A stretch of DNA of 64,000 bases from Pseudomonas putida (GTDB taxonomy: Bacteria > Pseudomonadota > Gammaproteobacteria > Pseudomonadales > Pseudomonadaceae), in the NCBI RefSeq assembly GCF_028682475.1, contig NZ_JANHLE010000009.1, positions 106,697 through 170,696 of the forward strand, written 5' to 3'. Numbering within the stretch: the first letter of the stretch is position 1; each line of letters opens with the position of its first letter. Below are positions 17,863-27,044 of this stretch, piece after piece. The notes under the pieces were generated by a model. The model had not been told where the DNA came from. It did no database searches and saw only the letters and a program-made list of their open reading frames with translations. Position numbers and translations under genes: made by a program.

Positions 17863-18240
17863 ATGTCCCTGATTAACGAATACCGCGCCACCGAAGAAGC
17901 CATCAAAGAACTGCAGGCTCGCCTGGCCAACCTGTCGAATGACGACAAGCTGAAGAAAGAGCTGGAGTTCGAAGGCAAACTGCGCAACCTGATGGGCGAA
18001 TATCAGAAGTCGCTGCGCGATATCATTGCCCTGCTCGACCCTGAAGCAAAATCGAGCAAAACCCCACGTGGTGCTGTTAAAACCACCGGTACCAAGCGCG
18101 CGCGCAAGGTCAAGCAATACAAGAACCCGCACAACGGTGAAGTCATCGAAACCAAAGGCGGCAACCACAAAACCCTGAAAGAGTGGAAAGCCAAGTGGGG
18201 TGGCGATGTGGTTGAAGGCTGGGCAACCCTGCTGGGTTAA
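17863..18240 (+). CDS. mvaT: MvaT-family xenogeneic silencer (TurA-like)
   Basis: H-NS-like nucleoid protein of 125 aa. The N-terminal coiled coil (MSLINEYRATEEAIKELQAR to about residue 60) drives oligomer formation; the C-terminal domain has a basic linker and the AT-pincer-type RKVKQYKNPHNGEVIETKGG-NHKTLKEW segment that reads AT-rich minor grooves. In P. putida the orthologue remembered here is TurA (PP_1366), a silencer of horizontally acquired genes and of the TOL Pu promoter. The ATG has AAGGATCACCCA upstream. Monocistronic, with its own terminator. Confidence 0.93.
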   Translation: MSLINEYRATEEAIKELQARLANLSNDDKLKKELEFEGKLRNLMGEYQKSLRDIIALLDPEAKSSKTPRGAVKTTGTKRARKVKQYKNPHNGEVIETKGGNHKTLKEWKAKWGGDVVEGWATLLG

Positions 18241-18273
18241 TTGCCAGTCACTGCAACGCGTTTGCACTGATGA

Positions 18274-18302
18274 AAAAACGCCAGCTTGCTGGCGTTTTTT
18301 TT
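18274..18302 (+). terminator. Terminator of the mvaT-family gene
   Basis: ACGCCAGC/GCTGGCGT-type hairpin with six A before and eight T after; may also serve the convergent sbcB gene. Confidence 0.9.
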
Positions 18303-18322
18303 CGCCCCTGGTTTAGTGCCGC

Positions 18323-19753
18323 TTATAGTCCCAACTGCAACTTCAACGCCTGGACATGTGCCTGCCACTGCCCGAGTAATTCCCGCTGAGCGGCGTTGGC
18401 CCCTCCCCAGCAGTCCTGCAGGGCCTGCTCGAAATCGCCAACGGTATTCGGCGCGCCCATGTGTGGATCACTAAGACGCTGCTGACAGAACAGCTGCCAG
18501 CGCTGCAGCTCCTGTTCATTCAAGGTGTCGATGAAATTACGGGCGCGATAGCGAAACAGCAATTCAGGTAAACGTTCATCGTCAAACATCCAGTGCCCCT
18601 GTCCCAATTGGCGGGGCTCGACACTGCGCACTTGCTCGCACAGACGCCTGTCGCGATCACCGATAAAGCCGCCATACAATTGCTGCTCCGGATCGTCACA
18701 AGGGGCAAACTCTTCCTCGCTGTAGAGGGTTTGCAATTTATCCTGCCAGATCGCCTGAGCGGCTATCAGGCTTGATGCCCGCATTTGAAATAAGGACATA
18801 TCCAGCCCCAGGCGGTGCTGATCCTGCACACGCAATACATTGAGCGGAGCAACCACTGGACAACGATTGATATGCACCAACTTCAAGGGCACAGGTAATT
18901 GCCCTTCAGGCATGTCTTCGCGCCGCGTGTATAAACGCTGGCGCAACGACTCGCCGTCCTCTTGCAGCAACGGTTGGGGATCCATGCCCAAGTCACAGAC
19001 AATCAAGGCATTACGGTTACGCGGGTGCCAGGCAAGTGGCAGGACCACACCCAGATAGTTGCGCGCCGCCGAGAAGCGCCCGGAAATATGTACCAGCGGC
19101 TGCAGCAAACGGATTTGATCCAGCACTTTGTGTTTATTACGTAATTGAAACAACCAGTCATACAGTTTCGGCTGTTTCTCACGAATCAAGCGTGCCAGCG
19201 CAATAGTGGCCCGCACATCACTGAGTGCCTCGTGGGCCTGGCCATGATCGATTCCATTGGCCGCCGTCAGCAGCTCCAGGCGCAAGCTGACACGCCCCTC
19301 CTGCTGCGGCCAGACAATGCCATCCGGGCGCAGCGCATACGCGGCGCGCACCACGTCGATCAGGTCCCAACGGCTATTGCCACCTTGCCACTCCCGGGCA
19401 TACGGATCGAAGAAGTTGCGATACAGGCTGTAGCGGGTGACTTCGTCGTCAAAGCGCAGGCTGTTGTAGCCCGCACCGCAGGTGCCCGGGCGCGCAAGCT
19501 CGGTGTGCACGCGGGTCATGAACTCGGCTTCAAGCAGGCCCTGGCTGGCCAGCTGCGCCGGGGTGATGCCGGTGACCAGGCAAGCGGCCGGGTGCGGCAG
19601 GATGTCATCACTGGGTTGGCAGTAGAAATTGATCGGTGCTTCGATCTCGTTGAGCTCGAGATCGGTGCGCACGCCCGCTACCTGCAAGGGTCGGTCATTG
19701 CGTGGATTAATGCCGGTGGTTTCGTAGTCGTGCCAGAAAATGCTGGTGCTCAC
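18323..19753 (-). CDS. sbcB: Exodeoxyribonuclease I
   Basis: 3'-5' single-strand DNA exonuclease of 476 aa, used in recombination and mismatch repair. DEDDh active site: the DxE pair in FWHDYETTG near residues 8-10, an Asp in SLRFDDEVTRYS, and HEALSDVRAT holding the catalytic His and Asp. The GTG start at 19753 gives the length of E. coli ExoI (475 aa); the frame stays open upstream, but those residues are Arg/Cys-rich and unlike the family. It stands alone, convergent with the mvaT-family gene. Confidence 0.93.
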   Translation of the reverse strand: MSTSIFWHDYETTGINPRNDRPLQVAGVRTDLELNEIEAPINFYCQPSDDILPHPAACLVTGITPAQLASQGLLEAEFMTRVHTELARPGTCGAGYNSLRFDDEVTRYSLYRNFFDPYAREWQGGNSRWDLIDVVRAAYALRPDGIVWPQQEGRVSLRLELLTAANGIDHGQAHEALSDVRATIALARLIREKQPKLYDWLFQLRNKHKVLDQIRLLQPLVHISGRFSAARNYLGVVLPLAWHPRNRNALIVCDLGMDPQPLLQEDGESLRQRLYTRREDMPEGQLPVPLKLVHINRCPVVAPLNVLRVQDQHRLGLDMSLFQMRASSLIAAQAIWQDKLQTLYSEEEFAPCDDPEQQLYGGFIGDRDRRLCEQVRSVEPRQLGQGHWMFDDERLPELLFRYRARNFIDTLNEQELQRWQLFCQQRLSDPHMGAPNTVGDFEQALQDCWGGANAAQRELLGQWQAHVQALKLQLGL

Positions 19754-19814
19754 GGGGTCGTCCTGAACAGAAGATCGACCAGAGTCTAGGGCTACTCGCC
19801 CGCTACGACCAGCC

Positions 19815-20174
19815 TCAGACCGAGGCCTCCAGCGGATGGAAGCTGAAATAGTTGCGCAGGGCACGCACCAGTAGCGCGTATTCCGGTGGCGCCTGCAACA
19901 GCATGAACCCGGAGTCGTAGTGCCCCGGCGTCTGGTCTTCATGACACCACAGGCAACTGGCGGTCAGGTTGATCAGATGCATGCCGCCATTGCGGCTGAC
20001 GACTTTCAATTGCAGCTCGAAATCCGGGCCGACCAGCATCGGCAGCTGGCTGATCAGCATCAGGCCGTCTTCGGACACGTTACCCAGGTAGCCGATCGGC
20101 TGATCGGTATGGCGGTTGAAGACTTTGAGGAAGTAAGGGAGCTGATGACGCTCGATGCGGCGCTCGTCAAACAT
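19815..20174 (-). CDS. Single-domain PilZ protein (c-di-GMP receptor candidate)
   Basis: Cytoplasmic protein of 119 aa made of one PilZ domain. The c-di-GMP motifs RxxxR (R5-R9 in ERRIERH) and NxSxxG (NVSEDG near residues 32-37) are both intact, so ligand binding is likely. It has no output domain; such proteins act by binding partners. It is 61 bp upstream of sbcB and not obviously in an operon with it. The cellular target is unknown. Confidence 0.88.
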   Translation of the reverse strand: MFDERRIERHQLPYFLKVFNRHTDQPIGYLGNVSEDGLMLISQLPMLVGPDFELQLKVVSRNGGMHLINLTASCLWCHEDQTPGHYDSGFMLLQAPPEYALLVRALRNYFSFHPLEASV

Positions 20175-20299
20175 GATCGGAATCGCTGTCGGAGACCCTT
20201 GAGCAGGGCCGCGCTAGTGCTGCTGATTTACGTGTGTTTCAGCATCAAGATTAGCGCAACCTGACCTTCGCGTCACATTCAGACCCGAACACTTTAGTA

Positions 20300-20686
20300 T
20301 TAACGCCAAGGCGTGATGGTGGCCGGTCGGGCAATGGCGGACTCGCCGCTGCGGTAGTGTCCCAGTTGTTCCAGGGTCTGCAGGCGGGCGCGGGCGCGGT
20401 AGGCGTATTCGTTCTGCGGGTAGCGCGTAATCAGGTACTGATAGGTCTGCGCGGCATCGACGTAGAGCTTTTGACGTTCCAGACACTGACCGCGCAGCAT
20501 CGACACTTCGGGATGGATGAATGGCCGTGCGCGGCTGGTCCGGTCGACCTGCGACAGCTCGAGCATGACCTTCTCGCAGTCGCCGCGATCATAAGCGCGG
20601 TAGGCATTGTTCAGATGATGGTCCATCGACCAACGGGTGCAGCCGACGACACTGGTCGCCAGGGCTAGAACGATCAAGGCTCGCAT
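20300..20686 (-). CDS. TPR-like lipoprotein
   Basis: Lipoprotein of 128 aa with signal peptide and lipobox VVGC (Cys16). The mature part is helical with tetratricopeptide-like pairs (NNAYRAYDRGDCEKVMLELS and DAAQTYQYLITRYPQNEYAYRARARLQTL). It ends in an unstructured Ala/Pro tail. AGGAG precedes the ATG. TPR lipoproteins of this size usually act as scaffolds at the outer membrane; partner unknown. Confidence 0.85.
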   Translation of the reverse strand: MRALIVLALATSVVGCTRWSMDHHLNNAYRAYDRGDCEKVMLELSQVDRTSRARPFIHPEVSMLRGQCLERQKLYVDAAQTYQYLITRYPQNEYAYRARARLQTLEQLGHYRSGESAIARPATITPWR

Positions 20687-20742
20687 GGGGAATCTCCTGT
20701 ATTGCGCAGCTTATCGGCATTGTCGGGGAAATCTGTAGGTAG

Positions 20743-20813
20743 GTGGGAGCGGGCTTGCCCCGCGATGCAAGGTGACTGACAAACCGCAATCGCGGGGCAA
20801 GCCCGCTCCCACA
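20743..20813. repeat. REP pair (REPIN-like) upstream of the TPR lipoprotein gene and pyk
   Basis: GTGGGAGCGGGCTTGCCCCG and its inverted copy (20790-20813) around a 25-30-bp spacer; same unit as at 4836. Confidence 0.9.
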
Positions 20814-20936
20814 GTTTATTTCCCCCACTCCCGTTCAAACGCTACCCCTATCCCCCGGCAGGTAGTGCAAAGGAACAATGACTACAGCGCAATTCCAGAG
20901 TAGCCTTTCGCTGCGCTTCACTATAGGAGTCTGTGC

Positions 20937-22388
20937 ATGACCATCCGCCGTACCAAAATCGTCGCCACCCTTGGCCCCGCCAGCAACTCGCCGGAAGTTA
21001 TCGAACAACTGATTCTTGCCGGCCTGGATGTCGCTCGCCTGAACTTCTCCCACGGCACGCCCGATGAGCATAAAGCCCGCGCGCGCCTGATCCGTGAGAT
21101 CGCGGCAAAGTTGGGTCGCCATGTAGCGCTGCTCGGCGACCTGCAAGGCCCGAAGATTCGTATCGCCAAATTCGCCAACAAGCGCATCGAACTGAAAGTC
21201 GGTGACCGCTTCACCTTCTCCACCGCCCACCCGCTGACCGAAGGCACCCAGGACATCGTCGGTATCGACTACCCGGACCTGGTCAAGGATTGCGGCGTCG
21301 GTGACGAGCTGCTGCTCGATGACGGCCGCGTGGTAATGCGCGTCGAAACCGCCACCAGCGACTCGCTGCACTGCTCGGTGCTGATCGGCGGTCCGCTGTC
21401 CGACCACAAAGGCATCAACCGCAAAGGTGGCGGCCTGACCGCACCGGCCCTGACCGAAAAAGACAAGGCCGACATCAAGCTGGCTGCCGAGATGGACCTG
21501 GACTACCTGGCCGTGTCGTTCCCGCGTGATGCCAGCGACATGGAATACGCCCGTCGCCTGCGTGACGAAGCCGGCGGCAGCGCCTGGCTGGTGGCCAAGA
21601 TCGAACGCGCCGAAGCGGTGGCCGACGACGAAACCCTCGATGGCCTGATCGCCGCCAGTGACGCGGTAATGGTTGCCCGTGGTGACCTGGGCGTGGAAAT
21701 CGGCGATGCCGAGCTGATCGCGATCCAGAAAAAAATCATCCAGCACGCCCGTCGCAACAACAAAGCCGTGATCGTCGCCACCCAGATGATGGAGTCGATG
21801 ATCCAGAATCCGATGCCGACCCGTGCCGAAGTGTCCGACGTGGCCAACGCCGTGCTCGACAACACCGACGCGGTGATGCTGTCGGCCGAAAGCGCCGCCG
21901 GTGCTTACCCGATCGAAGCGGTCCAGGCCATGGCACGCATCTGCCTGGGTGCGGAAAAGCATCCGACCAGCCAGAAGTCCAGCCACCGTCTGCACACCAC
22001 CTTCGAGCGCTGCGACGAAAGCATCGCCCTGGCGGCCATGTACACCGCCAACCACTTCCCGGGCGTCAAGGCGATCATCGCCCTTACCGAGAGTGGCTAC
22101 ACCCCGCTGATCATGTCGCGCCTGCGCTCTTCGGTGCCGATCTACGCCTTCTCGCCGCACCGCGCCACCCTGGCCCGTGCCGCAATGTTCCGCGGCGTTT
22201 ACCCGGTGGCTTTCGATCCGGCAGCCCTGCCGGCCGAAAAAGTCAGCGAGGCGGCAGTCGACGAGCTGCTCAAACGCCAGGTGGTCGAACCCGGCGACTG
22301 GGCAATCCTGACCAAAGGCGACAGCTACCACACCATCGGTGGTACCAACGGCATGAAGATCCTGCATGTCGGTGATTCGCAGGTCTGA
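20937..22388 (+). CDS. pykA: Pyruvate kinase
   Basis: Converts phosphoenolpyruvate and ADP to pyruvate and ATP. The 483-aa protein has the N-terminal RRTKIVATLGPASN motif, the substrate/metal signature SDAVMVARGDLGVEIG near residue 240, and the Thr-containing VIVATQMMESMI. It is closest in style to the AMP/sugar-phosphate-activated PykA type (GDRFTFST insertion, 483 aa). AGGAGTCTGTGC precedes the ATG. Monocistronic with a strong terminator. Confidence 0.94.
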   Translation: MTIRRTKIVATLGPASNSPEVIEQLILAGLDVARLNFSHGTPDEHKARARLIREIAAKLGRHVALLGDLQGPKIRIAKFANKRIELKVGDRFTFSTAHPLTEGTQDIVGIDYPDLVKDCGVGDELLLDDGRVVMRVETATSDSLHCSVLIGGPLSDHKGINRKGGGLTAPALTEKDKADIKLAAEMDLDYLAVSFPRDASDMEYARRLRDEAGGSAWLVAKIERAEAVADDETLDGLIAASDAVMVARGDLGVEIGDAELIAIQKKIIQHARRNNKAVIVATQMMESMIQNPMPTRAEVSDVANAVLDNTDAVMLSAESAAGAYPIEAVQAMARICLGAEKHPTSQKSSHRLHTTFERCDESIALAAMYTANHFPGVKAIIALTESGYTPLIMSRLRSSVPIYAFSPHRATLARAAMFRGVYPVAFDPAALPAEKVSEAAVDELLKRQVVEPGDWAILTKGDSYHTIGGTNGMKILHVGDSQV

Positions 22389-22403
22389 TCCTGACCCGCA
22401 ACG

Positions 22404-22434
22404 AAAAAACCGCAGCCTGTGCTGCGGTTTTTTT
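22404..22434 (+). terminator. Terminator of pykA
   Basis: AAAACCGCAG, CCTGTG loop, CTGCGGTTTTTTT. Symmetric, so it may also terminate the convergent reductase gene, whose stop codon touches it. Confidence 0.92.
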
Positions 22435-23371
22435 ATGCGTGCCCGGTGAAAATATCGGCAAACAGCTGATTGCGCGGTAATCCGGCCAAAAACAACCGGC
22501 GGGAAAACTGCTCGACGCTGGCCGGTGAGCCGCAGGCCAGGGCAATCGTCTGGCGTGATTGCAGGCGCAGCGCAGCCAGTGCCTGGGGCAATGCCTGCGG
22601 GGTCAGCAGCTCGACTTGAAGGTGCGGATGACGCTCGGCAAGCGCGGCCAATTCGCTGGCCAGATAGTGCTCCTGACTATCATGGGCCAGGTGCAACACA
22701 CGAATCGGGCCCTGGTGCTCCTGACGCAAGGCTTCACGCAGAATCCCCCACAAAGGTGCCAGCCCCGTGCCCGCCGCCAGCAACCACAACGGGCGCTCCT
22801 GCCAGTCGGCATCATAGTGCAGCGCCCCGCCGCGCAATTCACCCAGGCGCAGGGCATCGTCCAGCCGCAACTGGCGCGCTGCATCGCAGAAGGCACCCGC
22901 CTGGCGACAATCGAGGTGAAACTCGAGAAAACGCTCCTCATCCGGCAGGCTAGCCAGCGAATAGGGTCGGGCCACACCACTGCTACTCCACAGCACCAGG
23001 TGCTGACCTGCCTGGTAACGCAACCTGCGCTCGGCGTGCAGGCGCAAGCGCAGCACCGTCGGGCTCAACCAGTCAAGGCCGACCACCGATGCACCGATAC
23101 CGTCCTGCTGCGGGTCGAACAGGGCAACCTGCAAATCCTCTTCGACCCGGCACTGGCAGGACAAGCGCCAGCCCAGCTGGCGCTGCTCCGAACTCAGGGC
23201 ATCGGGCTGTGAATCCAGCGGTTGCCCGTGCAGGCAGCGCACCAGACAGGCATGACAACTGCCGGCGCGGCAGCTATACGGCACCAAAAAACCGGCGTCA
23301 TTGAGCACATCCAGCAAATTGCTGCCCGGCGCCACGGTCCACTGCTGCTCACCTACGCGCATTTCAGGCAT
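22433..23371 (-). CDS. 2Fe-2S ferredoxin / FNR-type NAD(P)H reductase
   Basis: Electron-transfer protein of 312 aa. An N-terminal plant-type ferredoxin domain carries the cluster cysteines in YSCRAGSCHACLVRC plus a fourth Cys (LSCQC, near 71-73). A flavin domain follows with RPYSLAS (FAD) and an NAD-binding domain with LLAAGTGLAPLWGIL. The layout is that of CDP-6-deoxyglucoseen reductase (AscD/RfbI) and oxygenase reductases. No partner oxygenase or sugar gene is adjacent, so the electron acceptor is unknown. GGGAGAG precedes the ATG. Confidence 0.87.
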   Translation of the reverse strand: MPEMRVGEQQWTVAPGSNLLDVLNDAGFLVPYSCRAGSCHACLVRCLHGQPLDSQPDALSSEQRQLGWRLSCQCRVEEDLQVALFDPQQDGIGASVVGLDWLSPTVLRLRLHAERRLRYQAGQHLVLWSSSGVARPYSLASLPDEERFLEFHLDCRQAGAFCDAARQLRLDDALRLGELRGGALHYDADWQERPLWLLAAGTGLAPLWGILREALRQEHQGPIRVLHLAHDSQEHYLASELAALAERHPHLQVELLTPQALPQALAALRLQSRQTIALACGSPASVEQFSRRLFLAGLPRNQLFADIFTGHA

Positions 23372-23622
23372 CGAGGCTCTCCCAGGCGTTCAAGCCGCCA
23401 GTTTTGCACAAAGCGGCGCTACGCAAAAACAATGCCCGTCGCTTACCGACCTTCGTCAGACCACTGATACGTGTACCCAAGGCCGATGCACGCTATACTG
23501 CCGCGCCTTTTTGCGCCGCCAGCCTGACCGTCGGCGCGCCGTGAAAGGTCGTTTCGACACCTCGGCCTGTCCGCGTCGGAATACCTTATTGAATGTTCCC
23601 GTCTTTAAGAGGAGCGCGCTGC

Positions 23623-25146
23623 ATGACCGTGATCAAGCAAGACGACCTGATTCAGAGCGTTGCCGACGCCCTGCAGTTCATTTCGTACTACCACCCCGTT
23701 GACTTCATCCAGGCCATGCATGAGGCCTATCTGCGTGAAGAGTCGCCCGCCGCGCGTGACTCCATCGCCCAGATCCTGATCAACTCGCGCATGTGCGCCA
23801 CCGGCCACCGCCCGATCTGCCAGGACACCGGTATCGTTACCGTGTTCGTGCGCGTCGGTATGGATGTGCGCTGGGATGGCGCGACCATGAGCCTGGACGA
23901 CATGATCAACGAAGGCGTGCGCCGCGCCTACAACCTGCCGGAAAACGTCCTGCGTGCCTCGATCCTGGCCGACCCGGCAGGCGCTCGTAAAAACACCAAG
24001 GACAACACCCCGGCGGTCATCCACTACTCCATCGTCCCGGGCAACACCGTGGAAGTGGACGTGGCGGCCAAAGGCGGCGGCTCCGAGAACAAGTCGAAAA
24101 TGGCCATGCTCAACCCGTCCGACTCGATCGTCGACTGGGTACTGAAGACCGTTCCGACCATGGGCGCTGGCTGGTGCCCGCCTGGCATGCTCGGCATCGG
24201 CATCGGCGGTACCGCCGAGAAGGCCGCAGTAATGGCCAAGGAAGTGTTGATGGAATCCATCGACATCCACGAGCTCAAGGCCCGCGGCCCGCAGAACCGC
24301 ATCGAAGAGATCCGCCTGGAGCTGTTCGAGAAGGTCAACCAGCTGGGCATCGGTGCCCAGGGCCTCGGCGGTCTGACCACCGTGCTCGACGTCAAGATCA
24401 TGGACTACCCGACCCACGCCGCGTCCCTGCCGGTGTGCATGATCCCGAACTGCGCCGCTACCCGTCACGCGCACTTCGTGCTCGACGGTTCCGGCCCGGC
24501 CGACCTCGAAGCGCCGTCGCTCGACGCCTACCCGGAAATCGTCTGGGAAGCCGGCCCATCGGCCCGCCGCGTCGACCTCGACACCCTGACCCCGGAAGAC
24601 GTGCAGAGCTGGAAGCCGGGCGAGACCATCCTGCTCAACGGCAAGATGCTCACCGGCCGCGACGCCGCGCACAAGCGCATGGTCGAGATGCTCAACCGTG
24701 GCGAAGAGCTGCCGGTCGACCTCAAAGGCCGCTTCATCTACTACGTCGGCCCGGTTGATCCGGTGCGTGAAGAAGTGGTTGGCCCTGCCGGCCCGACCAC
24801 CGCAACGCGGATGGACAAGTTCACTCGCCAGATCCTCGAGCAGACCGGTCTGCTGGGCATGATCGGCAAGTCCGAGCGTGGCCCGACCGCGATCGAGGCG
24901 ATCAAGGACAACAAGGCCGTGTACCTGATGGCTGTCGGCGGTGCTGCCTACCTGGTGGCCCAGGCGATCAAGAAGTCCAAGGTCCTGGCCTTTGCCGAAC
25001 TGGGCATGGAAGCGATCTACGAGTTCGAAGTCAAAGACATGCCGGTCACCGTTGCGGTCGACAGCAATGGCGAGTCGGTGCACATCACTGGCCCGGCACT
25101 GTGGCAGAGCAAGATCGCTGAAAGTCTGGCGGTAGAAGTGAAGTAA
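23623..25146 (+). CDS. fumA: Class I fumarate hydratase (4Fe-4S)
   Basis: Iron-sulfur fumarase of 507 aa, TCA cycle, oxygen-sensitive. Cluster cysteines are visible in HRPICQDTGIV, in MIPNCAATRH and in the segment WCPPGMLGIGIGG. The N-terminal alpha domain and C-terminal beta domain are fused, as in E. coli FumA/B. The ATG after AAGAGGAGCGCGCTGC was chosen over an upstream ATG (23593) that lacks a ribosome site. A TATACT -10 box lies at 23494-23499. In P. aeruginosa the iron-independent FumC takes over under iron starvation. Confidence 0.94.
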   Translation: MTVIKQDDLIQSVADALQFISYYHPVDFIQAMHEAYLREESPAARDSIAQILINSRMCATGHRPICQDTGIVTVFVRVGMDVRWDGATMSLDDMINEGVRRAYNLPENVLRASILADPAGARKNTKDNTPAVIHYSIVPGNTVEVDVAAKGGGSENKSKMAMLNPSDSIVDWVLKTVPTMGAGWCPPGMLGIGIGGTAEKAAVMAKEVLMESIDIHELKARGPQNRIEEIRLELFEKVNQLGIGAQGLGGLTTVLDVKIMDYPTHAASLPVCMIPNCAATRHAHFVLDGSGPADLEAPSLDAYPEIVWEAGPSARRVDLDTLTPEDVQSWKPGETILLNGKMLTGRDAAHKRMVEMLNRGEELPVDLKGRFIYYVGPVDPVREEVVGPAGPTTATRMDKFTRQILEQTGLLGMIGKSERGPTAIEAIKDNKAVYLMAVGGAAYLVAQAIKKSKVLAFAELGMEAIYEFEVKDMPVTVAVDSNGESVHITGPALWQSKIAESLAVEVK

Positions 25147-25165
25147 ACCTCAGGGTTTGCTGACT

Positions 25166-25205
25166 AAAAAGCGGCAGGGGAATCACTCCCCTGCCGCTTT
25201 TTTTT
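25166..25205 (+). terminator. Terminator of fumA
   Basis: Perfect 10-bp stem GCGGCAGGGG/CCCCTGCCGC, 7-nt loop, five A before and eight T after. It abuts the next REP pair. Confidence 0.93.
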
Positions 25206-25260
25206 CGCGGGGCAAGCCCGCTCCCACCGAAAGCTGTGGGAGCGGGCTTGCCCCGCGATC
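25205..25260. repeat. REP pair abutting the clsB stop codon
   Basis: Compact inverted pair (TCGCGGGGCAAGCCCGCTCC, 11-bp spacer, inverted copy). Its outer edge overlaps the TGA of the PLD gene. Confidence 0.9.
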
Positions 25261-26416
25261 AATCACGCCGATCGAGCATGTTCACCACCAGCCGATCCAG
25301 CCACCCCCATAAACGCTGTTGCAGACGCTTCCACAAAGGCCGCGCATGCCAATGGGCCAGGTCGATACACAGGCTCTGGGCGAAATCGCGCTCGAAGCTT
25401 GCGGCCACCGCCGCAGTCAGCGGCGGGTCGATGGCCTCAACGTTGGCTTCAAGGTTGAAACGCAGGTTCCAGTGGTCGAAATTGCACGAACCGATGCTCA
25501 CCCAGTCGTCGACCAGCACCATCTTCAGGTGCAGAAAACACGGCTGATACTCGTAAATTTGCACCCCGGCGCGCATCAGCCTCGGGTAATAGCGGTGCCC
25601 GGCATAGCGCACCGAAGGATGATCGGTACGCGGACCGGTCAGCAGCAGGCGCACATCAACCCCCTTGGCAGCCGCCCGGCGCAAGGAGCGGCGCACCTTC
25701 CAGGTCGGTAGAAAGTACGGTGTGGCCAGCCAGATCCGCCGTTGCCCGCTATTCAGCGCGCGTACCAGCGACTGCAGGATGTCCCGGTGCTGACGGGCAT
25801 CGGCATACGCCACCCGGCCCATGCCCTCGCCGCTATCGGGCACATGCGGCAGGCGCGACAGGCCAAAATGCGTCGCTGGCCGCCAGGCCGTACGCCGCAG
25901 GTTGGCGCGCCACTGCCGATCGAAGAGCATCTGCCAGTCGGCCACCAACGGCCCTTGCATCTGCACCATCACCTCGTGCCATTCACTGATGGCTTCGTCA
26001 GGCACCCAGAACTGGTCGGTAACGCCGGTACCACCGACCACCGCCCAGGTCTGGTCGACCACCAGCAATTTGCGGTGGTCGCGGTACAGGTTGCGAAAGC
26101 CCCGGCGCCAGCGCAGGCGGTTGTACCAGCGCAGTTCGACGCCCGCGCCGATCAGGCGCTGGCGCAGGTTCAAGGTGAAGGCCAATGAGCCGTAGTCGTC
26201 AAACAGGCAGCGCACCTGCACCCCGAGCCCGGCGGCCTGCACCAGTGCTTGAACCATGGCTTCGGCGCAGGCGCCCGCCTCCACCAGGTACAGCTCCAGA
26301 TCAACCTGCTGCTCAGCCTGGGCAATGGCGGCGAGCATGCGCGGAAAAAATTCGGGGCCGTCGATCAGTAACTCGAACCGGTTGCCATCTCGCCAGGGAA
26401 AGACCGGTCCGGCCAT
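25259..26416 (-). CDS. clsB: Phospholipase D-type cardiolipin synthase (ClsB-like)
   Basis: PLD-superfamily enzyme of 385 aa with two HKD motifs: DHRKLLVVDQTWAVVGG near residue 120 and LHLKMVLVDDWVSIGS near 305. It has no N-terminal membrane helices, which fits ClsB rather than ClsA. ClsB-type enzymes make cardiolipin from phosphatidyl lipids at the inner membrane. The ATG lies one base after the stop of the YceI-like gene upstream, so the two are translationally coupled. The stop codon is part of a REP element. Confidence 0.88.
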   Translation of the reverse strand: MAGPVFPWRDGNRFELLIDGPEFFPRMLAAIAQAEQQVDLELYLVEAGACAEAMVQALVQAAGLGVQVRCLFDDYGSLAFTLNLRQRLIGAGVELRWYNRLRWRRGFRNLYRDHRKLLVVDQTWAVVGGTGVTDQFWVPDEAISEWHEVMVQMQGPLVADWQMLFDRQWRANLRRTAWRPATHFGLSRLPHVPDSGEGMGRVAYADARQHRDILQSLVRALNSGQRRIWLATPYFLPTWKVRRSLRRAAAKGVDVRLLLTGPRTDHPSVRYAGHRYYPRLMRAGVQIYEYQPCFLHLKMVLVDDWVSIGSCNFDHWNLRFNLEANVEAIDPPLTAAVAASFERDFAQSLCIDLAHWHARPLWKRLQQRLWGWLDRLVVNMLDRRD

Positions 26417-26417
26417 A

Positions 26418-26999
26418 TCAGCGCGCCGTGAAGATCAATACCGCGGACACCGGCACCGACGGGCTGATGGACTTGAGCCCGGCGACTTTGCGCAAGGTCT
26501 CCAGGCCCGGCAGCAGGTCAAACTCTTCGGCACGCAACATCAACGGCTCCAGGGTCACCACCTGGAAGCGGCGCTCATCCAGGCGCGTGGCCAGCAACAA
26601 GGCGTTGTAGCTGTGTTCCTTGCCGTGCAGTTCGACCGTCACCGGCAGGCGCAACTCGACCTGAGCACCATTGGCCAGGTCGTTGATCGGCCGCAGATCG
26701 ATCTGGGCACGCACCTTGGCTTCCGCGAAACGAGCGTACTCGAACAGGTCCTTGCGCATGCGTTCATCGCGCAACGGCACACCGCTGCTGTTAGAGTCCA
26801 TCTCGATCATCAGCTCGGCCGCGCCCTTGCGATCGACCTTGCCATGCAACACGAGAAAACGATGGACTTCAGCGGTATCGCCATTTTTGCTGGAAATGAA
26901 CGACAGTCGTGACGACTCGCCATCAAGGTGCCAGTTGGCCTGGGCGGAAAAGCTCAGCAGCGCGAGCAAAGCCAGGAGAAGACGGGGCAAAGAGAACAT
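26418..26999 (-). CDS. YceI-family periplasmic protein
   Basis: Secreted protein of 193 aa: signal peptide MFSLPRLLLALLALLSFSAQA, then a YceI-type lipocalin-like barrel (NWHLDGESSRLSFISSK; VELRLPVTVELHGKEHSYNA). YceI proteins bind polyisoprenoid-like lipids, but a ligand is not shown for this one. ACAGGATTTCTC precedes the ATG. The direct coupling to clsB suggests a role in membrane lipid handling, which is inference. Confidence 0.87.
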   Translation of the reverse strand: MFSLPRLLLALLALLSFSAQANWHLDGESSRLSFISSKNGDTAEVHRFLVLHGKVDRKGAAELMIEMDSNSSGVPLRDERMRKDLFEYARFAEAKVRAQIDLRPINDLANGAQVELRLPVTVELHGKEHSYNALLLATRLDERRFQVVTLEPLMLRAEEFDLLPGLETLRKVAGLKSISPSVPVSAVLIFTAR

Positions 27000-27044
27000 G
27001 AGAAATCCTGTAACACAGAAGCCGTCAACCTTACCCGGCTGCCT

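Noticed and set aside
18323..19942. Longer N-terminus for exonuclease I
   Set aside because: The extra 63 residues are Arg/Cys-rich and unlike the family; the GTG at 19753 gives the normal length and the DYETTG motif at the expected place.
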